DNA of 64,000 nucleotides. Source: Ignavibacteria bacterium. GTDB lineage: Bacteria; Bacteroidota; Ignavibacteria; Tepidaquicellales; Tepidaquicellaceae. Below are positions 1 through 8,198 of the stretch, in pieces. Under the pieces are notes generated by a model, which was given only the letters and a program-made list of their open reading frames with translations, did no database searches and was not told the origin of the DNA. Made by a program: the position numbers and the translations under genes. Position 1 is the stretch's first letter; each line of letters begins with the position of its first letter. The stretch covers positions 1-64,000 of the forward strand of contig JADJTX010000014.1 in NCBI GenBank assembly GCA_016710985.1, in the 5' to 3' direction.

Positions 1-140
1 TCCATATTTCTATAATAATACAACCCCTTCGGGGTTTGTTGCTTCATTCATTATAAACAAAATAAAACATTAATTGAAACCCCGAAGGGGTGAAAGAATT
101 ATAGAGAAAATAAAACATTTAATTGAACCCCGAAGGGGTG
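1..140. repeat. Dispersed CCCCGAAGGGG palindromic repeats
   Basis: Three copies of a short palindrome (AACCCCTTCGGGGTT once, then ACCCCGAAGGGGTGA twice) occur around 26, 80 and 127. The second and third are also preceded by a shared AAAACATTAATTGAA-like stretch. This is an REP-like intergenic repeat able to form small hairpins. No gene is visible in 1-343. Confidence 0.6.
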
Positions 141-187
141 ATATTATCATGTTCAGATGGTATTTCCCGTCAGAAACAGAAAATTTT

Positions 188-339
188 GACGTTTCCGCCG
201 GGTCACTCCCTGTCTATATTTAAATGATTATCTGTTCCGAATGGGAGGACTCGGCGGCGGAACACTCGCAGAGTTTTAGGCTTAAAATTGTACCCATTCT
301 TTAAAATATTTCTAACGGAATGACTCTGCGAAGACAACG
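188..339. repeat. GAGTC inverted-repeat element, copy 1
   Basis: An intergenic element of about 150 bp that starts with ACGTTTCCGCCG and ends with GACTCTGCGAAGACAAC. It is clearly homologous along its whole length to 1141-1284, sharing TTTAAATGATTATCTGTT and CCCATTCTTTAAAATATTT. Internal CGCAGAG and terminal CTCTGCG are complementary, so it can fold back. No open frame is conserved between copies. Confidence 0.6.
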
Positions 340-343
340 AAAT

Positions 344-1027
344 TTACTTTATCACCATCATTCTTTTTGTTTCTGTAAAATAAACTTCAGATGTTGAAGC
401 TGTCAATGTGTAATAATAAACTCCGCTCGGAATGCTTGAGGCGTCAAAGACTATTGTATACTTACCGGCTGTTCTTGTTTCATCCAATATAGTTTGTACT
501 TCCTTTCCTGAAATATCATAGAGTTTTATTAATATTGAAAACACATCGGGTAATTGAAAATCAATTTTAGTAAGCGGATTAAATGGATTTGGATAATTCT
601 GGCTTACTTCAAAATTAAAAGGTACTCCAACAATTACCACCCTGTTCAAATAATAGTACTTAATATTACCTTCTTCATCAGTCTGCTTTAGACGATAATT
701 ATAAGCTCCGGTAGCCAGTCTCTCTGCAAAACTAAATAATGTCTGATTCGGACTATCAGGAATTACATATCCTACCCTTACATATATATCTTCGGAATTG
801 ATAATAGCTCTTTCTATATCGAAGCCTGCTGTATTAAAATCTAAATGTTTCATCCATTTAAGTGTAACATTATTTCTTACAGTGGAATGGATAAAATAAT
901 ATAATTCACTATTAGAATTAAAACTGCTGACATAGGTAGGATTTTTATTCTGTTCAGAAACCCCTTTACTTGAATTTGGAAAAGCAAAACAAAATATTAT
1001 GAGTATTGCTGCTAAATAAGTTTTCAT
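344..1027 (-). CDS. T9SS sorting-domain protein (short, secreted)
   Basis: A 227-residue protein with an N-terminal signal peptide (MKTYLAAILIIFCFAFP). Residues 50-75 (NNVTLKWMK...AGFDIER) resemble the end of a fibronectin-like domain that often precedes the sorting domain. The last 85 residues are a type A T9SS C-terminal domain: SQNYPNPFNP, then KLYDISGKEV, SGVYYYTL and the basic end KRMMVIK. The protein should be exported by Sec and then moved across the outer membrane by the type IX system. The body is unusually short for such cargo, so it could be a remnant of a longer adhesin or enzyme. Its actual activity is not visible. Confidence 0.8.
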   Translation of the reverse strand: MKTYLAAILIIFCFAFPNSSKGVSEQNKNPTYVSSFNSNSELYYFIHSTVRNNVTLKWMKHLDFNTAGFDIERAIINSEDIYVRVGYVIPDSPNQTLFSFAERLATGAYNYRLKQTDEEGNIKYYYLNRVVIVGVPFNFEVSQNYPNPFNPLTKIDFQLPDVFSILIKLYDISGKEVQTILDETRTAGKYTIVFDASSIPSGVYYYTLTASTSEVYFTETKRMMVIK

Positions 1028-1638
1028 ATTGCTTTAATTGTTAAAAAAATATACAACCTGACACAAACATGAAAGAAACAAAGAAATGCGTCTTTTGTTC
1101 ACATCCGCTTAAAATATATATTTTAAGTTGGTATATTTTAACGTTTCCGCCGAGTCACTCCTGTGTATTTAAATGATTATCTGTTTCAAATGGAAAATCG
1201 GCGGAGGAGCACTTCGCAGAGTCTTCCGCTTAAATTGTTCCCATTCTTTAAAATATTTCCGGCGGAATGACTCTGCGAAGACAACCATCTCTTCCTTATA
1301 TTTTAAATAAGTAAATATTTGGAAGGACTAGCGGAGTATAGTCGTCCCGCTGAGTCCCCGCATCATTTTTATCTTTCATTAAAAATTTTTCAATGCGGGA
1401 GACTCACGAAGGATCAAGGTTCCAAAACTTTTTGGGAATATTCAAGTTTGTTGATTGGATTCCCGCCCGGCGCTCGTTCAGAATGACAAAGTGCGTAACT
1501 TACGTTAATAATTTAATAAGTACAAATTACAGATTTAAAAAAAAGTATTGAACATTGAACATCTCCAACTTTTCTAATTATAATCCGAATAACTTAAGAC
1601 CTTTAAATTTATTATTTAAAAATTAAAATAAAATAAAA
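1028..1638. other. Intergenic stretch with fold-back repeats, no gene
   Basis: About 600 bp without a credible gene. It holds the GAGTC element at 1141-1284 and a second, differently worded inverted element near 1325-1425 (CCGCTGAGTCCCCGCAT... paired with ATGCGGGAGACTCACG). AT-rich leader sequence precedes the gene at 1639. Confidence 0.6.
1141..1284. repeat. GAGTC inverted-repeat element, copy 2
   Basis: Second copy of the element at 188-339, in the same orientation, with scattered substitutions and small indels. CGCAGAGTC near the middle is complementary to GACTCTGCG near the end. Confidence 0.6.
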
Positions 1639-2343
1639 ATGAATAAGTCAATTACACTTTCAAAAATTTCAGGAATCTTTATTGTAAATTTATTGGTCTT
1701 TTGCTCAGTGTTGATATTTTTTTCTGAAGAAACATTTGCGCAGGATACAGAAAGCATTAATTTATATGATCTGCAGAATAATGAAATTCAGGTAAGCAAC
1801 AGGGAAATGGTTTTTGAGAATTCAGGGGATAAAAAATATATTAGTCTTTCCCGAAACAGAGGGGATGCGCTGATCTGGTTACCGGCAGAGGAATTTCAGA
1901 ATGGAACAATTGAAGTTGTAATGCGGGGTATAGATGAGTATCAAAGGAGCTTCATTGGAATTGCATTCCACGGTACAAATGACAGTACTTTTGATGCTGT
2001 TTATTGCCGCCCCTTTAATTTTTTAGCAGAAGATTCAATACGACGCATCCGCGCAATTCAATATGTATCTCATCCGGAATACGGATGGGAAAAATTAAGA
2101 ACCGAACAAACCGGTGTATTTGAAAATAAAATTATTGATCCGCCGGATCCTAAGGGTTGGTTTAAAATGAAACTGGTCATAGATGATAAAACCGTTAAAG
2201 CATTTATTAATGATAATGAAACTCCATCTTTGGTTGTAGAAAAATTGAGCGACAGAACTTCAGGCAAAATAGGCATCTTCGTTGCTGATAACAGCGGAGG
2301 GGATTTTGAAACGGTTAGAATAATTCGGAAATATTACAAATAA
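1639..2343 (+). CDS. Secreted LamG/DUF1080-like protein
   Basis: A 234-residue protein. It has an N-terminal hydrophobic segment (residues 10-34, ending ETFAQD) typical of a signal peptide. The remainder resembles concanavalin-like jelly-roll domains of the DUF1080/3-keto-disaccharide hydrolase type: an extended-strand pattern NGTIEVVMRG, RSFIGIAFHG, WFKMKLVIDDKTVKAFIN and the closing SGKIGIFVADNSGGDFETVRI. This suggests a periplasmic or exported carbohydrate-binding or hydrolase domain. No catalytic residues can be assigned from the sequence alone, and enzyme or binding function remains open. It stands alone and converges with the next gene. Confidence 0.7.
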   Translation: MNKSITLSKISGIFIVNLLVFCSVLIFFSEETFAQDTESINLYDLQNNEIQVSNREMVFENSGDKKYISLSRNRGDALIWLPAEEFQNGTIEVVMRGIDEYQRSFIGIAFHGTNDSTFDAVYCRPFNFLAEDSIRRIRAIQYVSHPEYGWEKLRTEQTGVFENKIIDPPDPKGWFKMKLVIDDKTVKAFINDNETPSLVVEKLSDRTSGKIGIFVADNSGGDFETVRIIRKYYK

Positions 2344-2352
2344 CAATTACCA

Positions 2353-2457
2353 GTTACGAGTTACGAGTTTTTCTCACGTTTGAAGTTTGACGTTTGACGT
2401 TTGACGTTTGACGTTTGACGTTCCACGTTTCACGTCTCACGTCTCACGTCTCGCGTT
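2353..2457. repeat. Heptanucleotide array (AGTTACG / ACGTTTG / ACGTCTC)
   Basis: A tandem 7-bp array whose unit drifts from GTTACGA to TTTGACG to TCTCACG. It runs into the end of the minus-strand cyclase gene and supplies its last five residues (ARRET) and stop codon. Read on that gene's coding strand the terminal units are GAGACGT, each giving TGA at the unit boundary. Confidence 0.85.
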
Positions 2458-5427
2458 ATTAACTGCTAACTGCGCCGCTTCTTCAATTGTAAGTTTCTTC
2501 CCTTCTTCAAAGTATTTCAAAAATTCTTCATCACTTAACTTTTCACGAAGACTCTTTATGATGTGCTCCTGCCGCGTTTGTTCTTTTGATTCAAGGACGA
2601 CACTGTTGGATTTCAGATTCAATTCGACAGCGCCAAGTAACTTTACTGAAATTGGCAGAAGATTGATTAAATTAAAAATACAGGCGAACTCTATTATTAT
2701 ATGATAGATCAAAGATTTATCACCGATCTCAAGCTGAAGCAGCAGACTTTCTTCGTTTAGTTTCCTTGCCTTTTCAATATCACCGCGGTCTAATAATAAC
2801 AAAGCCAGACCATAGAGAGAATATGCAATACTGTATTTGTCACCCATCTCGCGGTATAATATCAGGCTCTCTTCAAAATAACTTTGTGCCTGCTCATAAT
2901 TTCCCAGATAGTTTAATAAATTTCCAAAGTTATAGAGTGAATTTGAAGTGCCTCTTTTGTCTCCGATCTTTCGATATAATAAAAGCGCTTCTTCCTGATA
3001 CTTTTGAGATTGCTCATAATTACCCAGATCTGAAGTTAAATTTCCCAGGTTGCCGAGTGAACCGGCAATTCCTTTGATATCACCTACTTCACGTCTTAAG
3101 TCTAAACTTTCATTGAAAAATTTTTCAGCCTGTTCATAATATCCGCGTTTGAATGCAACTATTCCAAGACCGTTCAGCGAGAAAGCAATTCTGCTTTTAT
3201 CACCAGTCTCTCTTAGCAGATCAAGGCTCTTGGTATAAAATTTATGAGCTTCATCATAGTTACCCCGGTCATAAGCTAAACGCCCCATTTGACTTAATGT
3301 ATCTCCTGACTCACTGATCTTTCCTGAATCACGGCTTAATGCGAGGCTTTCCTCATGATACTTCTGAGCCTTTTCAAAATTCCCGCGGCTTTGTTCAGTC
3401 ATTCCTAATCTGCTTAGAGTGAAACTGATATTATGTTTGTCATTTATTTCGCGGCTTGATTTAAGACCCGCTTCCAAAAAATTTACAGCATTGACAAATT
3501 CACCGCGGTTAGAAGTTAATGCGCCGGTACGGCTTAATAATTTTCTCAATGAAGATTTACTCATGTCCTGTGCATTGTCTAAAAATTTTTGCATCAGAAT
3601 TATTCCGATTGAATAATGACCGCGAATATCCCAGAAATACCAAAGTGATTCTGCAAGCCGTATTCCTTTTTCCCTGTCCCCTCCTGACAACGACCAGTCA
3701 ATTCCCGATTGAAGGTTGACGTGATCTGATTCAAGCTTCTCAATCCAGACCTGTGCATCTTTTCCGTATAACTTTTGTTCAGCGGCTTCTGCAAGTCCCA
3801 TGAAATAATTTAAGTGCTTCGATAATATTTCTTCTGTTTCTTTTGCTTCCTTAAGCTTATCCTTTCCGTATTGTTTTAAAGTTTCCAGTATCCTGTACCG
3901 CTCGTTTTCCCTCTCATAGATAATTATTGATTTCGAGGTCAACTGGTTCAGTAATTCAAGCATCCCTTCTTTCTTAAAATTCTGATCAGAGCAAACCTCC
4001 TCCGCTGCTTCCATTGTCCAGCCGCCGGAAAATACCGACAATCTTCTCCACAAAATTTTCTCTTCCTCAGTGAGTAAATCATAACTCCAGTCCACTAATG
4101 CTTTGAGGGTCTTCTGTCTCGGAAGTGCTGTTCTCTTTCCGCCGGTCAGTAAATTAAATCTGTCACCAAGTCTTTCATGAATTTTTTCAGCTGATAATAT
4201 TTTTATTCTAGCCGCTGCAAGCTCGATCGCTAACGGAATTCCGTCAAGCTGATAACATATCGCCGCGATCGCCGGAGCATTGTTTTTGTTAATTCGAAAT
4301 TCCGAATCAACCGCCATAGCTGTCTCAATAAATAATCTTACTGCTTCAAATTGCGCTAATTTCTCGATTGAATTTTCAACTCCCGGAACAGGAACATTAA
4401 GTGATAATACATTATGAGTCTGCTCTCCGGCACATCTTAAAGCCTCGCGGCTTGTTGCGATTATTTTTAATCCCGGACTGTTTCTCAAAAGTTTTTCAGC
4501 AAGAGCTGCACAATGATCAACCAGCTGTTCGCAATTATCAAGTATGATCAGGAGTTTTTTATCCTTTAAGTAATCGCATAAAGTATCACCGGTATTTCTA
4601 TTCGGTTCTTCCATTAATCCCAAAACCTTCATTATTACATTCGGTAAAATTTCCGGTTCGAAGACCGGTGAAAGTTCTGCGATCCATACTCCGTGATCAA
4701 AATCATCAATCACATCCGCTGCAATCTGCATTGCCAGACGTGTCTTACCAACACCTCCCGAACCGGTAAGAGTCAGCAAATGAGTTTGTTTTAATAAGTC
4801 TTTTACCTGCTTCATCTCATCTTCCCTTCCGATAAAACTTGTAAGCTGGATGGGGAGATTATTCGGCCGCGCTTCAAGAGTTTTTAAAGGGGGGAAATCT
4901 GAAACTAAACCTTTTGAAATGATCTGATAAAGTCTCAACGGATGCTTAAGATCTTTTAATCTTCTTTCTCCCAGATCACGAAATGAGATCTTATCCGGAA
5001 TTTTTTCTTTCGCAGATATATAAGCATCGTTTGAAATAATTATCTGTTCACCGTATGCAGCAGACATAACTCTCGCTGTCCGGGCAAGTGTAATGTAACC
5101 TCTGTATTTTTTACCATTCCATTCCGCATCTCCCGAGTGAATTCCAATCCTGATTCTGATCACCGCATTGTCCCACTTTTCATTTGCCAGATTTAACTGT
5201 GCATCTACAGCAGCTTTGACAGCATCTTCTGCTTTTTCAAAAGCGCAGCAGAATGCATCGCCGACAATTTCAAATACAAAACCGTTGTTGGATTCTATTG
5301 TTTCAGTTAATATAGCATGATGCTTTTCTAAAGCTGACGGAAGAGAATCGGGAAACTCCTGAGCCAGACTTGTGCTTCCTTCGATATCTGTAAAAAGAAA
5401 CGTTACTGATCCGGATGGAATGTTCAT
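2437..5427 (-). CDS. Class III cyclase / NB-ARC ATPase / TPR signalling protein
   Basis: A 996-residue multidomain protein. Residues 1-170 are a class III nucleotidyl cyclase homology domain with FTDIEGST and VGDAF supplying the two metal-binding aspartates. The usual transition-state Asn of the (N)RAAR motif reads ALARTAR-like here (LARTAR), so cyclase activity is uncertain. Residues 195-480 form an NB-ARC/AAA-type ATPase with P-loop GSGGVGKTR and Walker B LLIILDNCEQ, plus RLSVFSGGW typical of this family. From about 600 to 920 there are tandem TPR repeats of about 40 residues (YDEAHKFYTKSLDL, YEQAEKFFNESLDL, YEQSQKYQEEALLL). No DNA-binding domain is present, so it is likely a cytoplasmic signal-sensing scaffold. 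Its last five residues come from a 7-bp repeat array. Confidence 0.88.
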   Translation of the reverse strand: MNIPSGSVTFLFTDIEGSTSLAQEFPDSLPSALEKHHAILTETIESNNGFVFEIVGDAFCCAFEKAEDAVKAAVDAQLNLANEKWDNAVIRIRIGIHSGDAEWNGKKYRGYITLARTARVMSAAYGEQIIISNDAYISAKEKIPDKISFRDLGERRLKDLKHPLRLYQIISKGLVSDFPPLKTLEARPNNLPIQLTSFIGREDEMKQVKDLLKQTHLLTLTGSGGVGKTRLAMQIAADVIDDFDHGVWIAELSPVFEPEILPNVIMKVLGLMEEPNRNTGDTLCDYLKDKKLLIILDNCEQLVDHCAALAEKLLRNSPGLKIIATSREALRCAGEQTHNVLSLNVPVPGVENSIEKLAQFEAVRLFIETAMAVDSEFRINKNNAPAIAAICYQLDGIPLAIELAAARIKILSAEKIHERLGDRFNLLTGGKRTALPRQKTLKALVDWSYDLLTEEEKILWRRLSVFSGGWTMEAAEEVCSDQNFKKEGMLELLNQLTSKSIIIYERENERYRILETLKQYGKDKLKEAKETEEILSKHLNYFMGLAEAAEQKLYGKDAQVWIEKLESDHVNLQSGIDWSLSGGDREKGIRLAESLWYFWDIRGHYSIGIILMQKFLDNAQDMSKSSLRKLLSRTGALTSNRGEFVNAVNFLEAGLKSSREINDKHNISFTLSRLGMTEQSRGNFEKAQKYHEESLALSRDSGKISESGDTLSQMGRLAYDRGNYDEAHKFYTKSLDLLRETGDKSRIAFSLNGLGIVAFKRGYYEQAEKFFNESLDLRREVGDIKGIAGSLGNLGNLTSDLGNYEQSQKYQEEALLLYRKIGDKRGTSNSLYNFGNLLNYLGNYEQAQSYFEESLILYREMGDKYSIAYSLYGLALLLLDRGDIEKARKLNEESLLLQLEIGDKSLIYHIIIEFACIFNLINLLPISVKLLGAVELNLKSNSVVLESKEQTRQEHIIKSLREKLSDEEFLKYFEEGKKLTIEEAAQLAVNNARRET

Positions 5428-5440
5428 TCAAATTAAATTA

Positions 5441-5596
5441 AGTTACGAGTTACGAGTTACAAATTACAAATTACAAATTACAGATTACAGATAAAGTATT
5501 GAACATTGAACATTGTACATTGAACATTGGACATTGAACATTGAACATTGAACATTGAACATTGTACATTGAACATTGAACATTGAACATTGTAAC
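5441..5596. repeat. Heptanucleotide arrays (AGTTACA, GAACATT)
   Basis: Between the divergent starts of the cyclase and serine-hydrolase-like genes. 5441-5490 holds 7-bp units of AGTTACG/AATTACA type, and 5498-5596 about 13 units of GAACATT with few variants. The array sits close to the cyclase start, and 5597-5665 is left for signals of the plus-strand gene. Confidence 0.85.
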
Positions 5597-5665
5597 TACG
5601 GGCTATTATGTTTAGTTTTATTTTAAATTTTTTATAAAAGATTTTTTAATTAAATATATTTTAAA

Positions 5666-6775
5666 ATGAAAAGACTCTTCATTTCTTTATTCATTCTACT
5701 GTTTTTTAATTTTCTTTTATTCTTTTCAAATGTTTCCGGACAAACTAATATTACAAAGGATTCTTTACAAAACAAACTTGCCGGATTGAAAGAAGATACG
5801 CGAGTGAATGAGCTTATTGCCGGGATATGGAAAGGTGATCAGGAGTTACTGACAGTAGCACTGGGAGAATCAATGACGTCAGTTCCGGCAAACATTGACA
5901 TGCATCTGCGTATTGGAGGTGTATCGGAAATATTTCTTGGAACTCTGCTGATGATATTAGCCGAACAGGGGAAAATCAATCTCGATGATAAGATCTCAAA
6001 GTGGCTTCCTGATTTTCTTGCAGCTGATAAAGTGACAATCGGAATGCTGATCAAAAACACTGCCGGCTATAAAGACTATGTTGTAAATAAGGATTTTATA
6101 AATCTTGTTCTGAAAGAACCTTTCCGGAATTTTAGCAGGGAAGAAATCTTTGCATATTCTGTGAATGACGGTGAACTCAATTTTCCCCCCGGAACAGATC
6201 AAAAATACTCACACACCGAATTCACAATTCTCGGAGAGGTTTTAGAAAAGGCAACCGGGAAGACAATGTCTGAACTTTATTCAGAAAACATATTTAGTCC
6301 CTTGAAACTGGAACATACCGGCTATAGCATTAATCCCGGTCTTCCTGCTCCTGTTCTTCACGCATTCAGTTCGGATCGCGGGATATATGAAGACGCTACA
6401 TTCTGGAATCCGTCATGGACGGGAGATTCAGGACCATTATATTCGACATTAAGCGACCTTGGCAAATGGGCTCGCGTGTTCGGTAAAGGCGATCTTCTTA
6501 CACCTGCTTACTTTGACTCTCTTGTCAGCCGTCCGGTTTCAGCAACACGTCCCGATCTCTATTTCGCTTCGGGATTCATTGTCGCCAATGGATGGTATGC
6601 ACAAAATCCAAGCTTCAACGGATACAGCGGCGCATTCGGTTATCTGCCGTCGAAAGATCTGACTGTAATTATTTATACAACAGAATCAGACGATCCTAAA
6701 TCAGGCGCGCAGGCATTTAACATATTTAAGGAAATGGTAAAGATGATTACACCTGAGACAACTATTAACTTTTGA
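5666..6775 (+). CDS. Serine beta-lactamase-like protein lacking catalytic motifs
   Basis: A 369-residue protein with a signal peptide (residues 1-25, ending NVSGQ). It belongs to the class C beta-lactamase/penicillin-binding superfamily: RIGGVSEIFLG..LLMILAEQGKINLDDKISKWLPD aligns with the usual RIGSVTKTFT...LVEEGKLSLDDPLSKYLP, and YSHTEFTILGEVLEKATG with YSNTNYxLLGxIIExVTG. However the SxxK nucleophile/base motif reads G-V-S-E (Ser to Gly, Lys to Glu), YxN reads YSH, and the late HxG reads NGYSG. The fold should be kept but hydrolase chemistry is unlikely, so a pseudoenzyme or binding role is inferred. It lies downstream of the heptamer array and alone. Confidence 0.8.
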   Translation: MKRLFISLFILLFFNFLLFFSNVSGQTNITKDSLQNKLAGLKEDTRVNELIAGIWKGDQELLTVALGESMTSVPANIDMHLRIGGVSEIFLGTLLMILAEQGKINLDDKISKWLPDFLAADKVTIGMLIKNTAGYKDYVVNKDFINLVLKEPFRNFSREEIFAYSVNDGELNFPPGTDQKYSHTEFTILGEVLEKATGKTMSELYSENIFSPLKLEHTGYSINPGLPAPVLHAFSSDRGIYEDATFWNPSWTGDSGPLYSTLSDLGKWARVFGKGDLLTPAYFDSLVSRPVSATRPDLYFASGFIVANGWYAQNPSFNGYSGAFGYLPSKDLTVIIYTTESDDPKSGAQAFNIFKEMVKMITPETTINF

Positions 6776-6784
6776 AAAGTAGGG

Positions 6785-6825
6785 GTATTGAGTATTGAGT
6801 ATTGAGTATTGAGTATTGAGTATTC
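6785..6825. repeat. Heptanucleotide array (TATTGAG)
   Basis: Five to six perfect TATTGAG units starting 10 bp after the stop codon of the upstream plus-strand gene. The unit carries TGA on that gene's strand. Confidence 0.85.
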
Positions 6826-6872
6826 ACTATTGACCTTTGATACCTTTGAGCAAGAATTAACAACAAATCAAA

Positions 6873-7680
6873 ATGGACAGAAAAAATATTAATCAATACT
6901 ACTCAAACGAACATGAGAAAGACCGTCTGGAGCTCGAATTTTTTAAGCTGGAGGGAATAAGAACAAAAGAGATTGTTTCACGGTATTTATCAAAAGACAA
7001 AATGAATATTATTGATGTAGGAGGAGGTGCAGGATATTATGCATTCTGGCTTCAGGAAAAAGGGCACAGTGTGAGTCTTATAGATCTGTCTCCGGTAAAT
7101 ATAGAATTAGTAAACAAACATTCTCTGAACACAGGATCAATTGACTTACTCCAGCACAGGTGATGCAACAGATTTAAAGTTCGAGGATGCTCAATTCGAT
7201 CTGGTTCTTTTATTAGGTCCGCTTTATCATTTGACAGGTAAAGAGGAACGGTTAAAAGCTTTATCCGAAGCAAAGCGGGTTCTTAAGCCTGACGGCATAC
7301 TTTTAGCTGCAGTAATTTCAAGATACGCATCATTGTTTGACGGATTTAAAAGAGATCTAATTAATGATGACCAATTTGAAAAGCTGCTGATTAATGATTT
7401 AAAAACAGGTGTTCATTTAAATGAAACCGGAAATCCGGAATATTTTACAACAGCCTATTTTCATACTCATTCAGAAATAAAGAATGAAATAACTGAAAGC
7501 GGTTTGAAGTTTGAAAAATTAATTGCAATAGAAAGCTTCGGATGGATTGTTAATAATTTTCAGGTAAAATCAGAAGACATAAATTATATGAAGAAGTTAC
7601 GGAATATCATTAGTATTGTAGAATCAAATGAAGATATTATTGCGATGAGCCCGCATATCATTGCGGTTGCAAGACGATAA
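6873..7680 (+). CDS. Class I SAM-dependent methyltransferase (one frameshift)
   Basis: Two overlapping frames make one methyltransferase of about 269 residues. The first (6873-7163) has motif I IIDVGGGAGYYAFWLQEKGH and the acidic LIDLSP at the end of strand 2. The second, read from about 7141, has GDATDLKFEDAQFDLVLLLGPLYHL and RVLKPDGILLAAVIS (motifs II and III). Removing one T near 7146 joins them as SIDYSSTGDATDL. The enzyme would methylate an unknown substrate in the cytoplasm. It may be a sequencing indel or a recent pseudogene; full conservation of the downstream frame favours error or very recent damage. Confidence 0.75.
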
Positions 7681-7816
7681 ATTAATTCGGTAAACATAAA
7701 TAAGCTGCCTGAAAGATCGATAGAAATAATACATAACAGGATATCGGCTGCATTAATCTTAATAAATATATTATTCTGAATGGAGACATTCCAAAAACTG
7801 AGTTAAATAATGTACC

Positions 7817-8080
7817 ATGTCATTTAATAAAATCTTAAAAAGAGAATTAGAGGTTGCCTTTTCAAAACATTCTCAGCCAGTCTGGTTCAGGATCCTGAAA
7901 TACATTTTACTGGGAATTATTCTTTACTTTTTTTGGGGAAGCCAAATGCTTTGGATTATTTTACTTATACTGTTTGTCGTTTCCTTGACTTTGCACTTTT
8001 GGTACAGGTTCAAGACTAAAGGATGGACAGAAAGTTATGGAATGTGGAAGAATGACAAAGCAAAATCCGATTTAGAATAA
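7817..8080 (+). CDS. Small two-helix membrane protein, unknown
   Basis: An 87-residue protein with a basic N-terminus (MSFNKILKRELEVAF) followed by two adjacent hydrophobic helices (about residues 27-40 and 44-63) and a polar tail rich in Lys and Trp (GWTESYGMWKNDKAKSD). Likely an inner-membrane protein. I do not recognise the family. There is 130 bp of non-coding sequence on each side and no obvious operon partner. Confidence 0.55.
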   Translation: MSFNKILKRELEVAFSKHSQPVWFRILKYILLGIILYFFWGSQMLWIILLILFVVSLTLHFWYRFKTKGWTESYGMWKNDKAKSDLE

Positions 8081-8198
8081 AACCTAACAAACCCTCCATA
8101 CCATCCCTTTTCAGAGAGTCCTCTAAAGGATAAATTTTTCACTTAATTCAAAAAATAATATGACATAATATGCAAACTCTGATTACTATTCATTTTAA

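Noticed and set aside
3600..3794. Minus-strand ORF in another frame of the cyclase gene
   Set aside because: Shadow of the long conserved frame; composition not protein-like.
6873..7163. Separate small methyltransferase gene
   Set aside because: Its motif I and the motifs of the next frame form one standard methyltransferase once a single base near 7146 is corrected.
7141..7680. Programmed frameshift between the two methyltransferase frames
   Set aside because: No slippery heptamer with downstream structure is evident, and several other genes in the window show similar single-base breaks.
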